Positions 53,228 to 62,222 of a stretch of DNA of 64,000 nt are shown here, in pieces. Numbering within the stretch: position 1 is the stretch's first letter; every line of letters begins with the position of its first letter. A program made the translations under genes and the position numbers. Below the pieces are notes generated by a model. That model was given only the letters and a program-made list of their open reading frames with translations, ran no database searches and was not told the origin of the DNA. Location of the stretch: NCBI GenBank assembly GCA_023379675.1, contig JAMCPL010000011.1:48864-112863 (forward strand), read 5' to 3'. The stretch is from Actinomycetota bacterium (lineage in GTDB: Bacteria; Actinomycetota; Acidimicrobiia; Acidimicrobiales; JAMCPL01).

Positions 53228-54858
53228 GGCTGCTTAGTCCCTTGCGTTGCCACAAAGGTCCTGTTTAAAAGGTCTCCTACTACAGTTGCCCATCTTTCAG
53301 GACTTGCCCTACCCTCATCCAGCCTGGCTATCGGGATACCGGTGGCAGTAGCCGATGCAGGGCTGATGCTGTGGCGCACCTCGCTAAGCACCAGGGCATC
53401 CATACCGCCCAGCGTCTCCGCCCATGCTGCGATCTCCTCCGTCTTGTAGAGCGCCTCGGCTATCCCCCATACCGCCGTGGGCTTCATCGCTGCCAGTACC
53501 AGCCGTGCCCAGCTCCTGTTCCCCCCGACAAGTGGCGACACGACCACTACCACAGTGGCTGATCCGTTGCGCCGCCATCCAGGTGCCCGCTCGGCCACCT
53601 CCAGAGCCGATCTCGCAGTGAGCGATGCTGGAATCTTGCCAACCGGTCTTACCGACACTACTGGCATGGTGGCCGGATCGAGGCCAAGATCTGTAGCTAT
53701 TTCTGTAGCAAGTCGCCTGGATCTTTGCAGGTCACCTACGATGGCAAGCAGGCTCCCGGGTAGGGACGGAGGAGGAGGTGCGCTGGGCAACCTGTTGAAT
53801 GTATCCACCAGCGCTCTGGCGATCCTGGAAGGATCACGGTCACCATTGAGACTCGCAATTTCCCCGCTTTCAAGCAACTGCTCTGGTATGCCTGCCTTTG
53901 CCAACATCGAAGTGAGAGTAGGAGGCGGCCCACTGAGCTGGCGGTTCTGGGTCGAGGGGCCGTCCATTGCTTGAGGAGCGATATTGCCGGCGGGCTGATG
54001 AGCTGGTGGCGGCCCCGATGGGTCCTGAGACAGCTCCTGCACCGATCCAGGCCAGACCAGATCTGACCCCAGCTCCGGCTGCCTGGCGGGATTCCCCAGT
54101 GTATGTCCGCTGCTGTCACTTTCGAAGACGGCGCCCTCGGCAAAGTCGCTGCCATAGCTCTCGCACGGAGTGTCTGAGGTGATGCCTGAAGTGGTCGTAT
54201 CCATGCCTGCTGGTACGCCCTCCTCCATGACTGGCGATGTATCCATGTCCATATCGTAAGCTACACGCGCAAGCACTTCTGCAAAACCAGGCTGGATGGC
54301 TGCACTATCATGATCCACCAGCCGGCCGGGAAGTAGCTTCGATGCCTGGCCAGACGGTGCTCCAGCTGTGCCGGTAGCCGATGTTCCGGCGGATGTACCG
54401 GCCTGCGTACCAGCCACGGCCGTAGGAGAGGCTGATATATCCAGCACGTCGTCCATCGCCAAGGTATCGGCCAGAACCGAGGTAGCCGGTGGGCCTTGTA
54501 CGGTAGATGGTACCTGCGTGCCTACTTGCATCCGCCTGGCGGGCTGACCCGATCTGGAGTCATTTCCCTGTACCGGCTTCCCGTGCTGTGCTGTGCCTGA
54601 TTGCTGTGCCTGACCGGCATCCTGCATGGAGCGCGCAGGCTTTCCGGTGGCATCGTAACGCTGGTGTTCCTGGGGCCGGGACGCGGCTTTCACGTCGACA
54701 GTGAGGCGGAACATCTCCCTCGCGAAAAAGCCGAGCACTCCCCCTTCTCTCGCTCGCTCAGCTTTTACGATCTTGACGAGCGGTCCATGCTCCCGGTGTA
54801 TCCGTTCGAGCAACGGTTCCAGAGCCGATCCCTCATACTGCTGAAGCTGTGTTGACAA
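53224..54858 (-). CDS. FlhF-like protein without a P-loop
   Basis: 544 residues. The N-terminus resembles FlhF's (HREHGPLVKIVKAERAREGGVLGFFAREMFRLTV). A long low-complexity middle (about 60-330) leads to an SRP-GTPase-like C-terminal region (about 370-540). Where FlhF has GPTGVGKTT, this protein reads LLAIVGDLQRSRRLATEIA, so Walker A is gone. The later blocks TVVVVVSPLVGG, DALVLSEVRHSISPASATATGIPIARLDEG follow FlhF order only loosely. It overlaps flhA by 26 bases, the place where flhF lies in other bacteria. TTG start. Probably a non-GTPase FlhF derivative. Confidence 0.6.
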   Translation of the reverse strand: MSTQLQQYEGSALEPLLERIHREHGPLVKIVKAERAREGGVLGFFAREMFRLTVDVKAASRPQEHQRYDATGKPARSMQDAGQAQQSGTAQHGKPVQGNDSRSGQPARRMQVGTQVPSTVQGPPATSVLADTLAMDDVLDISASPTAVAGTQAGTSAGTSATGTAGAPSGQASKLLPGRLVDHDSAAIQPGFAEVLARVAYDMDMDTSPVMEEGVPAGMDTTTSGITSDTPCESYGSDFAEGAVFESDSSGHTLGNPARQPELGSDLVWPGSVQELSQDPSGPPPAHQPAGNIAPQAMDGPSTQNRQLSGPPPTLTSMLAKAGIPEQLLESGEIASLNGDRDPSRIARALVDTFNRLPSAPPPPSLPGSLLAIVGDLQRSRRLATEIATDLGLDPATMPVVSVRPVGKIPASLTARSALEVAERAPGWRRNGSATVVVVVSPLVGGNRSWARLVLAAMKPTAVWGIAEALYKTEEIAAWAETLGGMDALVLSEVRHSISPASATATGIPIARLDEGRASPERWATVVGDLLNRTFVATQGTKQP

Positions 54859-56884
54859 CGTTCACCACTCCTATACGTTCTAGCCGGACCTGCGGTCCCA
54901 CTTCAGCAATAGATAATATCGCAAGCTGGGGAACCGCAGCCTGGAGGAGCTTGCGCAGCGCAGGACGGAGATGAGTTGCGCAGATCAAGACGGGCTCCTT
55001 TCCCTGCTGCTCGGCCGCTTCATTGACGGAGCGGACTTCTGCTACGAGCTGTTCTGCAACTCCAGGGTCTATCGCGAGCACGCTTCCCTCGTCGCTTGTG
55101 CGTACGGAGTCCACCAGGGCTCGTTCCAGCGACGGATCCAGGGTGATCACTGTAAGCACTCCATCCACGGCATGGCCAGCGGTGATGGCGGGCCCTAGGG
55201 CAACCCTGGCGGCCTCTATGAGACCTTCGGAATCCTTGCCCCTTCTTGCCCTTTCGGTAATTGCCTCCACTATCCGTGCGAGATTCCTGATCGGCACGGA
55301 CTCCTCCAGAAGTCCCGACAGGGTGCGCTGGAGATCTATTAGTGTCACTTGGGCTGAGGACATCTCCTCTACAATCGCTGGATCGGTTGTCCGCAGCAGA
55401 TCGAGGAGGAACTTGACCTGCTGGGTGGAGAGCAGCCGGCTGGCGAACCTGGCCGCCAGCTCGCCGAGATGAGTGGTGATGACCGACGACCTATCGATTA
55501 CTGTTGCACCGCCGACCAGTGCCTGCTGCCGTAGTTCCGCTGGCACCCATTTTGCCGGAAGACCAAACACTGGTTCTGTGGTAATGTCCCCCGGCAGGGC
55601 AGGCAGTCCATCTCCTATGGCCATGACCTTGCCTGGCGGCGCCAGGCCCTGTGCCACTTCCACCCCATGTACCTTGACGACATAAGTGTCGGGGCTCAGC
55701 TCCAGGTTGTCCCTCGTCCTTACCGGTGGGATTATCAGACCGGTGTCCATGGCCAGTTTCTTTCTAAGTGCGCGTACGCGTTCGAGCAGATCGCCGCCGT
55801 GTGCAGAATCGACCAGGTCTATCAGATTGACTGCGAGCTCCAGTTCGAGTGGCTCCACCCGCAATTCAGCTGCAATTGATTGCGGGGTGTCAATGGCGGT
55901 GCCTGCTTCCTCCGGTTCCGCCTCGGAAGCCTGCACCTCTTCGAAAGCACGGCCAGCCCTTCTGCCCATGAACCACACCACTAAGCCTACTGCCACGAAT
56001 GGAACGTGCGGGAGTCCGGGAATCAGGCCGATACCGGCAAGGACAATGCCTGCGATACGGATGGCCCTGTGCTGTTTCTGTATCTGAAGAAGCACGTCGG
56101 AGCCGAAGTCGTCGTCTTTCGTACTGGCTCTGGTAACGATCAGTCCTGTAGACACCGAAAGCAACAGGGCAGGTATCTGGGAAACGAGCCCATCTCCGAC
56201 TGACAGGAGGCTATAGGTATGCACAGCCTGGGAGACGGGCATGTGGCGTTCGACCACCCCCACTATGAGACCACCGATCAGATTGATGGCGACGATGACA
56301 AGTGCTGCCGTGGCGTCTCCTCTTACAAATTTGCTGGCGCCGTCCATCGACCCATAGAAGTCCGCCTGCTCAGAGATCTCCCGCCGCCTTCGCAACGCCT
56401 CCTCCTGATCGATGAGTCCGGCGTTCAGGTCGGCATCGATGGCCATCTGCTTGCCGGGCATTGCATCTAGGGTAAACCTGGCTGTTACTTCGGCAACCCT
56501 GCCTGCTCCACTGGTAACCACGACAAACTGGATGATGATGAGGACGAGGAATACGACGAGCCCGATCACGAGGTTGCTTCCGACTACGAATGTTCCGAAT
56601 GCCTGGATCACCTGGCCTGCATAGGCATGAAGCAGCACCAGGCGGGTGACTGCCACGTTGATGGCCAGCCGGAAGAGCGTGGCGAGGAGGAGGATGGAAG
56701 GAAAGACCGAGAAGTCGAGCGGCCTCTTCACATTCATGGTCATGAGCATGATGACCAGTGCTGCAGTGATGTTCAGGCTGATCAGTAAATCCAAGACAAA
56801 TGTAGGGATAGGTATGACAAGCATGACCACGATGGTGACCACCGCGGCAGGCGCTCCCAGTACCCCTAACTTGCTGTTCTTCAC
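54833..56884 (-). CDS. flhA: Flagellar biosynthesis protein FlhA
   Basis: 683 residues. The N-terminal membrane half has about eight helices, with LISLNITAALVIMLMTMNVKRPLDFSVFPSILLLATLFRLAINVA and the FHIPEP-region equivalent DAMPGKQMAIDADLNAGLIDQEEALRRR. The C-terminal cytoplasmic domain binds chaperone-substrate pairs. Export gate of the flagellar type III system. GTG start preceded by AGGGG. Confidence 0.96.
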   Translation of the reverse strand: MKNSKLGVLGAPAAVVTIVVMLVIPIPTFVLDLLISLNITAALVIMLMTMNVKRPLDFSVFPSILLLATLFRLAINVAVTRLVLLHAYAGQVIQAFGTFVVGSNLVIGLVVFLVLIIIQFVVVTSGAGRVAEVTARFTLDAMPGKQMAIDADLNAGLIDQEEALRRRREISEQADFYGSMDGASKFVRGDATAALVIVAINLIGGLIVGVVERHMPVSQAVHTYSLLSVGDGLVSQIPALLLSVSTGLIVTRASTKDDDFGSDVLLQIQKQHRAIRIAGIVLAGIGLIPGLPHVPFVAVGLVVWFMGRRAGRAFEEVQASEAEPEEAGTAIDTPQSIAAELRVEPLELELAVNLIDLVDSAHGGDLLERVRALRKKLAMDTGLIIPPVRTRDNLELSPDTYVVKVHGVEVAQGLAPPGKVMAIGDGLPALPGDITTEPVFGLPAKWVPAELRQQALVGGATVIDRSSVITTHLGELAARFASRLLSTQQVKFLLDLLRTTDPAIVEEMSSAQVTLIDLQRTLSGLLEESVPIRNLARIVEAITERARRGKDSEGLIEAARVALGPAITAGHAVDGVLTVITLDPSLERALVDSVRTSDEGSVLAIDPGVAEQLVAEVRSVNEAAEQQGKEPVLICATHLRPALRKLLQAAVPQLAILSIAEVGPQVRLERIGVVNVVNTASAV

Positions 56885-57284
56885 ATTTACCCCTGGAACG
56901 GTCCTGTAGGTTCTGTCTCCGCAATCGAGGCCGAGCGATTCACGGAACCCGCATACAACTTACTTCTCTGTCTATCTGGTTCTCTTTCCGGCCGTTCCAT
57001 GGCCATGTATTACGTCATCCTGACGCAACTTTATCAGTCTTTTTATCGGTAAGGTTGGATTTAACCTTTAGTGCTTTCCGGCGGAGGTGGGAGGTGTCTG
57101 CCCAGTGGTTACATGCCTGCCAAGGAGGCGTTGGCAAGAGCGGCCAACCGTTCCGAGTGAACGGTATCGTGCTCGTGGGACGACCCCAGCGCAATATATG
57201 CATACCGGCATATTATCCTGGACTATACTGTGGAGCGATGCTGGAATGGCCGATGTCAGGAATAGCTACAGTCAGGTGGGATAA
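56885..57284. other. Divergent intergenic region flhA / flgN-like
   Basis: 400 bases. Contains a TATACT near 57230 on the plus strand that could be a minus-10 box. No clear flagellar-sigma (TAAA-N15-GCCGATAA) promoter is seen. One 79-codon frame (57055-57294) has no family likeness and is not accepted. Confidence 0.45.
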
Positions 57285-57794
57285 GTGCCGATAGTGAACG
57301 GTATGAGTATGCAACGGCTGTCCGCGTGCCTTTACGAGGAGAAGGAGGCGCTGGAGGAGTTGCTCTTCAAACTGGAGGAGGAGCAGCTTGTGCTGGCCAC
57401 CGGTCGCCACCGGTGGCTCCCGCGAGCGACTGCCGAAGTTGAAAATGCCCTGCGTACGCTTGATGCCATGGAACATTCCCGCCACGATGTGATGGTTAGC
57501 GTGGCGAAGGAGACCGGGGTGGTGCGGGGGGAGATGGCCACACTGGCGGAGGTGGCCGGTGCGGTAGGTGAGCCTTGGAGCGAGGTGTTGCTGGAAAGCT
57601 GCGAGAACATGAGGGCGCTGCTTGGCCAAGTTGCGGAGATGGTTGCAAGCAATAGAGACCTCATCATGAGGGGTCTGGCCTCCACGGCGGAGGCACTGGT
57701 GGCCATAGGGGCCAGTGCCGGTATTTCCTATGGCCCTGATGGAGAGAGCAGGACAATCGCCGGCTTGACTCGCCTGCTGGATGCTGCGATATGA
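57285..57794 (+). CDS. FlgN-like flagellar export chaperone
   Basis: 169 helical residues: LSACLYEEKEALEELLFKLEEEQLVLATGRHRWLPRATAEVENAL fits the FlgN pattern. It directly precedes flgK with an overlapping start. FlgN holds the hook-filament junction proteins FlgK and FlgL before export at FlhA. GTG 57285 has AGGTGGG four bases ahead; ATG 57303 and 57309 are in frame. Family call rests on helix pattern plus position. Confidence 0.75.
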   Translation: MPIVNGMSMQRLSACLYEEKEALEELLFKLEEEQLVLATGRHRWLPRATAEVENALRTLDAMEHSRHDVMVSVAKETGVVRGEMATLAEVAGAVGEPWSEVLLESCENMRALLGQVAEMVASNRDLIMRGLASTAEALVAIGASAGISYGPDGESRTIAGLTRLLDAAI

Positions 57795-59179
57795 GTGACG
57801 CCTCTCTCTACACTGCGCTTTCCGGGTTGGAAACGGCTCGCGCAGGGCTGGCCACCACGGCCCAGGACATATCCAATGTGAATACTCCTGGATTCCAGAG
57901 GGAAACAGCAGCGGTATCCACCGTAGACAACGGTGGTGTGCTGGGCATAGGTGGTGGGTCTCAGGTGTCGAGTATTGTCCAGGCATCCAACGCCTTCCTG
58001 CAAGCCGCTTCGCTACAGGCCGATGCAAGTGTTTCCAATTTGACCGCGGGTCAGCAGGTACTCAGTTCTATACAGGCTGCATTTCCGGAGCCGAGCCAGT
58101 ATGGCATTTCCGAACAGCTTTCCACTTTCTGGTCGGCCTGGGATGCTGTTGCCCAGAATCCGTCTTCGCAAGCTCCGAGAACAGCATTGATCAGCGACGC
58201 ACAGAATATAGCCACCTCGCTCAACCAGGCATCGAGTCAGCTCGATACCCTCTCCAGCCAGACCACCACCCAGCTGTCCGCCACTACAGGCCAGGTAAAC
58301 CAGTTGCTTACCCAGGTGGCAAACCTCAATCAGCAGGTAGTTTCCGTGGGTGGAGGGTCACGGGCTAATTCCCTGGTGGATCAGCGCAACCAGCTGGTGT
58401 CCCAGCTTGCTCAGGACATTGGTGCGACGGTACGTACCCAGCCGGACGGTTCCGCTACGGTGTCCGTGGGAGGCGTGACCCTGGTTCAGGGTAATGTGGC
58501 GGATACGGTTCAGATCGCTGTCAGTACATCGGGGCAATTCTCGCTTACTTCCACCATGACAGGGGCCACTCTGGACGTTACCAATGGTGCAGCAGCGGGA
58601 CTGCTGGCTTCGCTCAATACCTATATACCTACTTACCAGGCTAAGATTGACGGTGTCGCCTCGGATCTGGCAAGTACGGTGAATACCCAGCTGGCCAGTG
58701 GCTACTACTACGATTCAGCTACATCCGCCTGGGTTTCTGGATCAGGTGCGCCAATGTTCCTGAACAGCTCTACGGGCACCACCAGTGGCGTGACGGCTGC
58801 GGGCATAGAGGTCAATCCGGCCATGGTCGCCAACCCGCAGGATATAGCCGCATCGAGCACCAATGTCACGCCCGATGCCACCAACAATGGCGCAAATGCG
58901 CAGGCAATGGCCGAACTGTTCAACGCCACGAGCGGCCCGGACAAAGCATACCGATCGCTCATAGAGGACATAGGTTCGCAGGTGCAGGGCACTACGCAGC
59001 AGCTCCAGACTCAGACTTCCGTGCAGACGGCGGCGTCGCAGGCGTTGCAGTCCGCCACCGGGGTTTCTACGGATGCAGAGATGGTGAAATCGGTGCAGTA
59101 CCAGCAGGCGTACCAAGCGGCGGCGAAGGTCATAGCGGTTACGGCAACTGCCATGCAGAGTCTATTGGCGGCAGTATGA
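57791..59179 (+). CDS. flgK: Flagellar hook-associated protein 1 (FlgK)
   Basis: 462 residues. N-terminal SLYTALSGLETARAGLATTAQDISNVNTPGFQRE and C-terminal MVKSVQYQQAYQAAAKVIAVTATAMQSLL are the coiled-coil ends of the family. The middle is Ser/Thr/Ala/Gln-rich, with DQRNQLVSQLAQDIGATVRTQPDGSATVSVGG. Forms the first layer of the hook-filament junction. ATG overlaps the flgN-like stop. Confidence 0.95.
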   Translation: MSDASLYTALSGLETARAGLATTAQDISNVNTPGFQRETAAVSTVDNGGVLGIGGGSQVSSIVQASNAFLQAASLQADASVSNLTAGQQVLSSIQAAFPEPSQYGISEQLSTFWSAWDAVAQNPSSQAPRTALISDAQNIATSLNQASSQLDTLSSQTTTQLSATTGQVNQLLTQVANLNQQVVSVGGGSRANSLVDQRNQLVSQLAQDIGATVRTQPDGSATVSVGGVTLVQGNVADTVQIAVSTSGQFSLTSTMTGATLDVTNGAAAGLLASLNTYIPTYQAKIDGVASDLASTVNTQLASGYYYDSATSAWVSGSGAPMFLNSSTGTTSGVTAAGIEVNPAMVANPQDIAASSTNVTPDATNNGANAQAMAELFNATSGPDKAYRSLIEDIGSQVQGTTQQLQTQTSVQTAASQALQSATGVSTDAEMVKSVQYQQAYQAAAKVIAVTATAMQSLLAAV

Positions 59180-59246
59180 GCGTTACGGATTCCATGCAGA
59201 GTGGTCCGGGGCAGGGTGGCGCTTTCGAGAGAGGCCTAGGAGCGGC

Positions 59247-60176
59247 ATGAGCGCTATAGGCTACACGCCAAGGATCCTGTCCAGTACGATGATCCAGGAC
59301 ATCACGGCCCAGCAGGGTTCCATCGGCACCCTGGAGGAGCAACTCTCTACCGGGTACAAGATCAATCAGCCGTCAGACAACCCTGCCGAGGCTGCAAACA
59401 TACTGAGATTGCAGTCGGTATACGCAAGGACACAGCAGTATTCGGCCAATGCAGCGGATGCTCTCGGCTGGTTGTCCACCGGCAATTCCACCATGAACCA
59501 GATCAACCAGATTCTCCAGCAGATCCACCAGCTCATGCTCTCGGTTTCCTCGGCCGACCTGGCAGGCCAGCAAGGTGCTCTCAATGGCATTGCCGCTGAG
59601 ATATCCAATGACCGCCAGGCTCTTGTCAGCCTGGCAAATACCCAGTATAATGGGCAGGCCATCTTTGCTGGTACCGGTACCACAGGGCCTGCATACGGTC
59701 CGAACGGCAGCTACTATGGAGGAGGCAATGCTCCGACCCGCACTGTCGCCACCGGTGTGCAGGTGTCCATATCCGTAACGGGACCTGCGCTCTTCGGAAC
59801 AGGAGCGACCAGCCTTCTGTCAAACAATGCGGCAACCAATGGAGGCGTGCTGGGAGTGCTTGCCCAGACGGTTGCAGACCTGCAGGCAGGCAACGTCAAC
59901 GCGGTGGAAACCACAGATCTTTCCAATCTGAATACTTCGATCAGTCAGGTGGAAAGCCAAGCCGCCATTCTTGGGGCCAATTACCAGCGTGCCCAGGAGT
60001 TCCAGACACAGGCACAGAATGTGCAGTCCGCCATCGACCAGGAACTCTCTTCGGTGCAGGACGTGAATCTTCCAAAGGCCATTACCAACTTGAAATCGAT
60101 GGAAAATACCTACCAGTCGGCGCTGTGGGCGCTTTCCCAGTCGATCCTGCCGTCGCTTGCCCAGTATGTGGGATGA
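59247..60176 (+). CDS. flgL: Flagellar hook-associated protein 3 (FlgL)
   Basis: 309 residues. The flagellin-like ends are clear: PRILSSTMIQDITAQQGSIGTLEEQLSTGYKINQPSDNPAEAANILRLQS at the start and LPKAITNLKSMENTYQSALWALSQSILPSL at the end. Second junction protein. AGGAG precedes ATG 59247. Confidence 0.95.
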   Translation: MSAIGYTPRILSSTMIQDITAQQGSIGTLEEQLSTGYKINQPSDNPAEAANILRLQSVYARTQQYSANAADALGWLSTGNSTMNQINQILQQIHQLMLSVSSADLAGQQGALNGIAAEISNDRQALVSLANTQYNGQAIFAGTGTTGPAYGPNGSYYGGGNAPTRTVATGVQVSISVTGPALFGTGATSLLSNNAATNGGVLGVLAQTVADLQAGNVNAVETTDLSNLNTSISQVESQAAILGANYQRAQEFQTQAQNVQSAIDQELSSVQDVNLPKAITNLKSMENTYQSALWALSQSILPSLAQYVG

Positions 60177-60209
60177 AGGAGATGATACGTGATGAAGGAG
60201 AGTGATTGA

Positions 60210-60722
60210 ATGAGTCAATTTTCCGGTACCCTTCTCCAACATGGGGCAGTGATGGAGGGCCTGTCAGAGGAAGCGGCAATGACCTATACAGGCTACGCAG
60301 GTGGTGAAGATCTGCAGTGGCCACTTTTGGTGGAGATTCCGTCGGGCCTGCCCGGGTTCGAGAATGCGAACAGGTTCCTGCTTACGCCACTGGCGGATGG
60401 GCTCGAGCCTTTCATGCGGCTTGCTTGCGAGGATGATCAGACGGCCAGCTTTGTGCTGGTTCCGCCGGGAGTGTTCTTCGAGGACTATACGATTGAGATA
60501 TACGATGAGTACGTCGAGGCCTTGGAACTGGAGGGCCCAGGTGATGTGGTGGTAATGGTGATGGTTACCTTGGCCCAGCCGCCTGCTGAGTGCACGGTGA
60601 ACCTCTTGGGTCCCATCGTAATCAATCGAAGGAACATGCGAGCATCGCAAGTGGTGCAGTACAAGTCGGACTACCGGGTCGCAGTCCCTATCAGTGCTGT
60701 CACGGCTCACTGGAAGGGCTGA
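60210..60722 (+). CDS. fliW: Flagellar assembly factor FliW
   Basis: 170 residues. LVEIPSGLPGFENANRFLL and the C-terminal TVNLLGPIVINRRNMRASQVVQ are diagnostic. FliW binds flagellin and sequesters CsrA, linking flagellin supply to translation. Strong AAGGAGAG before ATG 60210. The N-terminal 35 residues are extra. Convergent with csrA, 60 bases apart. Confidence 0.93.
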   Translation: MSQFSGTLLQHGAVMEGLSEEAAMTYTGYAGGEDLQWPLLVEIPSGLPGFENANRFLLTPLADGLEPFMRLACEDDQTASFVLVPPGVFFEDYTIEIYDEYVEALELEGPGDVVVMVMVTLAQPPAECTVNLLGPIVINRRNMRASQVVQYKSDYRVAVPISAVTAHWKG

Positions 60723-60782
60723 GACCCGGTTTCGATATCACATGAATGCCGACTTGGTGGACGGTCAATGCGGATTGAGCCG

Positions 60783-61121
60783 TTACGTGCCTGCCGGCTC
60801 CGGTCCTTCATGTGGCGGCGTTTTTGCTTCCGTAACAGGTGGTTGCGGATCTGCATGTTGGGGATGTTTGCGTGGCGCAGCCGGAGGGCGTTTGACTCCA
60901 GCCAGTATCTTCGCCGCTTCTTCCTGTGTAGTTGCTCCGAGGCGAGCCGCTTCCCTGTTGGCTTCGCTGATCGAAAGATAGACTTCGTAGCGATGCACCG
61001 CCACTTCAGGAGGAGCCTCTATGCCGATCCGTACCTGATCACGATTGACGGAGAGCACGGTAATCTTTATATCCTGCCCGATAACTATTACTTCTTGGGG
61101 CCTTCTGGAAAGCACGAGCAC
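60783..61121 (-). CDS. csrA: Carbon storage regulator CsrA with a C-terminal extension
   Basis: 112 residues. The N-terminal 60 are canonical: MLVLSRRPQEVIVIGQDIKITVL, then VRIGIEAPPEVAVHRYEVY. Arg in LSRR and the GIEAP loop are the RNA-binding residues. The Pro/Lys/Thr-rich tail of about 35 residues is not usual. It blocks translation of target mRNAs, often flagellin, and is antagonised by FliW encoded next to it. GTG start with AAGGTG. Confidence 0.93.
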   Translation of the reverse strand: MLVLSRRPQEVIVIGQDIKITVLSVNRDQVRIGIEAPPEVAVHRYEVYLSISEANREAARLGATTQEEAAKILAGVKRPPAAPRKHPQHADPQPPVTEAKTPPHEGPEPAGT

Positions 61122-61378
61122 TTCAACACCTTAGCAAATCCACTTGAGGTGGATTGGCGTATGCTCTATTGCTGCATGCCGTATTGTACTTCAGGGTCTG
61201 GCATCCAATGAGCATGCCTTCTGATAGAGATTGCCGCGATCTCGCGACCAGTCCTGCAAGTATAGTGATACTGGCATGGAATGCATGGGGCAGTGCGGTA
61301 TCTGCGTGAAAAGTTGTCGGCAACAATAGATGCCCATCCGCCAGGTATGATACCGGTTCGCGAGGCGGTTACCGGGAG

Positions 61379-61906
61379 CTATCGGGCCCGCATCATCAGT
61401 TCCATGATCTGGCGTACCGATTCCTCGATTGAGAGCTCATGGGTGGGAAGCACCAGGTCGGCATGTGCCGGCGGCTCGTAAGGGGAGTCCATGCCGGTAA
61501 GATCCGTCAGCAGGCCCTGTCTGTAGCGGCGGTACAGACCCTTGGGATCGCGCTCCTCGCATATTTCCGGCGGTGCCGATAGGTATACCTCGTAGAATGG
61601 TATGCCGGCTTTGCTATGCAGATTCCTTGCATGCACTCGGGCGCCAGCCAGCGGGCTTATGAGCGATACTGTACAGACGGCGCCTCCACCGGCTATTATG
61701 CATGCTACCTCCGCCGTCCTACGGATGTTCTCAGCCCTGTCATTGGAGGAGAAGCCCAGATCGCTGCAGAGGCCTTTACGCAGCTGGTCTCCGTCGAGCA
61801 CGTATGCAATCTTGCTCTTGCTTGCCACCTCGTCTCTCACCTTTCCCGCCAGGGTGGACTTTCCGGATGCCGGGAGGCCTGTCAGCCATATGGTCATTCC
61901 ATGCAC
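61379..61906 (-). CDS. cysC: Adenylyl-sulfate kinase (CysC)
   Basis: 175 residues, the usual size. P-loop TGLPASGKSTLAGKV, then VLDGDQLRKGLCSDLGFSSNDRAENIRRTAEVA, AVCTVSLISPLAGAR, YEVYLSAPPEICEERDPKGLYRR and DSPYEPPAHADLVLPT. Makes PAPS from APS. It is far from cysDN and beside a sulfotransferase gene piece, so its product may serve sulfation of glycans rather than assimilation. No ATP sulfurylase is beside it; it would use APS from CysDN. Confidence 0.95.
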   Translation of the reverse strand: MHGMTIWLTGLPASGKSTLAGKVRDEVASKSKIAYVLDGDQLRKGLCSDLGFSSNDRAENIRRTAEVACIIAGGGAVCTVSLISPLAGARVHARNLHSKAGIPFYEVYLSAPPEICEERDPKGLYRRYRQGLLTDLTGMDSPYEPPAHADLVLPTHELSIEESVRQIMELMMRAR

Positions 61907-62222
61907 AGGAGATCACTATACACTACGGCCTTGGTATGACCGAACTGCGCTAATCGAGCCGCCTCGAGAAAGTCATGGGTCGAGGGGCATATCTGGATCA
62001 AGACCGGGTCTAGGAGCGTGGGACAGAACCTCCGGCTGCTAACCCGGTAACCCTATATCTTGTGATTCCGCCGTAAAACAACTACAATATCTTGTGTTCA
62101 ATTTATATCGTAGTACGGTTCTGTCCCACGCTCCTAGGCCGGAGACTGGTCTATGTTCCCTGCTTTAGCATGCTGTTGCTTGTTGTATGTCCTGCGCAGG
62201 CACCTGCTGGTATAGTAGTGAT
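61907..62222. other. Intergenic region holding element A2
   Basis: 316 bases between divergent cysC and the coiled-coil gene. The 128-base inverted-repeat element (62010-62137) occupies the middle. The rest shows no gene. Confidence 0.6.
62010..62137 (+). mobile_element. Small CTAG-flanked inverted-repeat element, copy A2
   Basis: 128 bases bounded by CTAG. Perfect terminal inverted repeats of 21 bases: CTAGGAGCGTGGGACAGAACC at 62010-62030 and its complement ending at 62137 (the count includes CTAG; without it the repeat is 17). The inside is AT-richer and carries the direct repeat TATCTTGTG twice. Homologous along its length to 8838-8961 reversed. No ORF. Probably a MITE. Confidence 0.75.

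Noticed and set aside
57055..57294. 79-codon frame before the flgN-like gene
   Set aside because: No homology, no ribosome site, and the region behaves as a divergent promoter interval.
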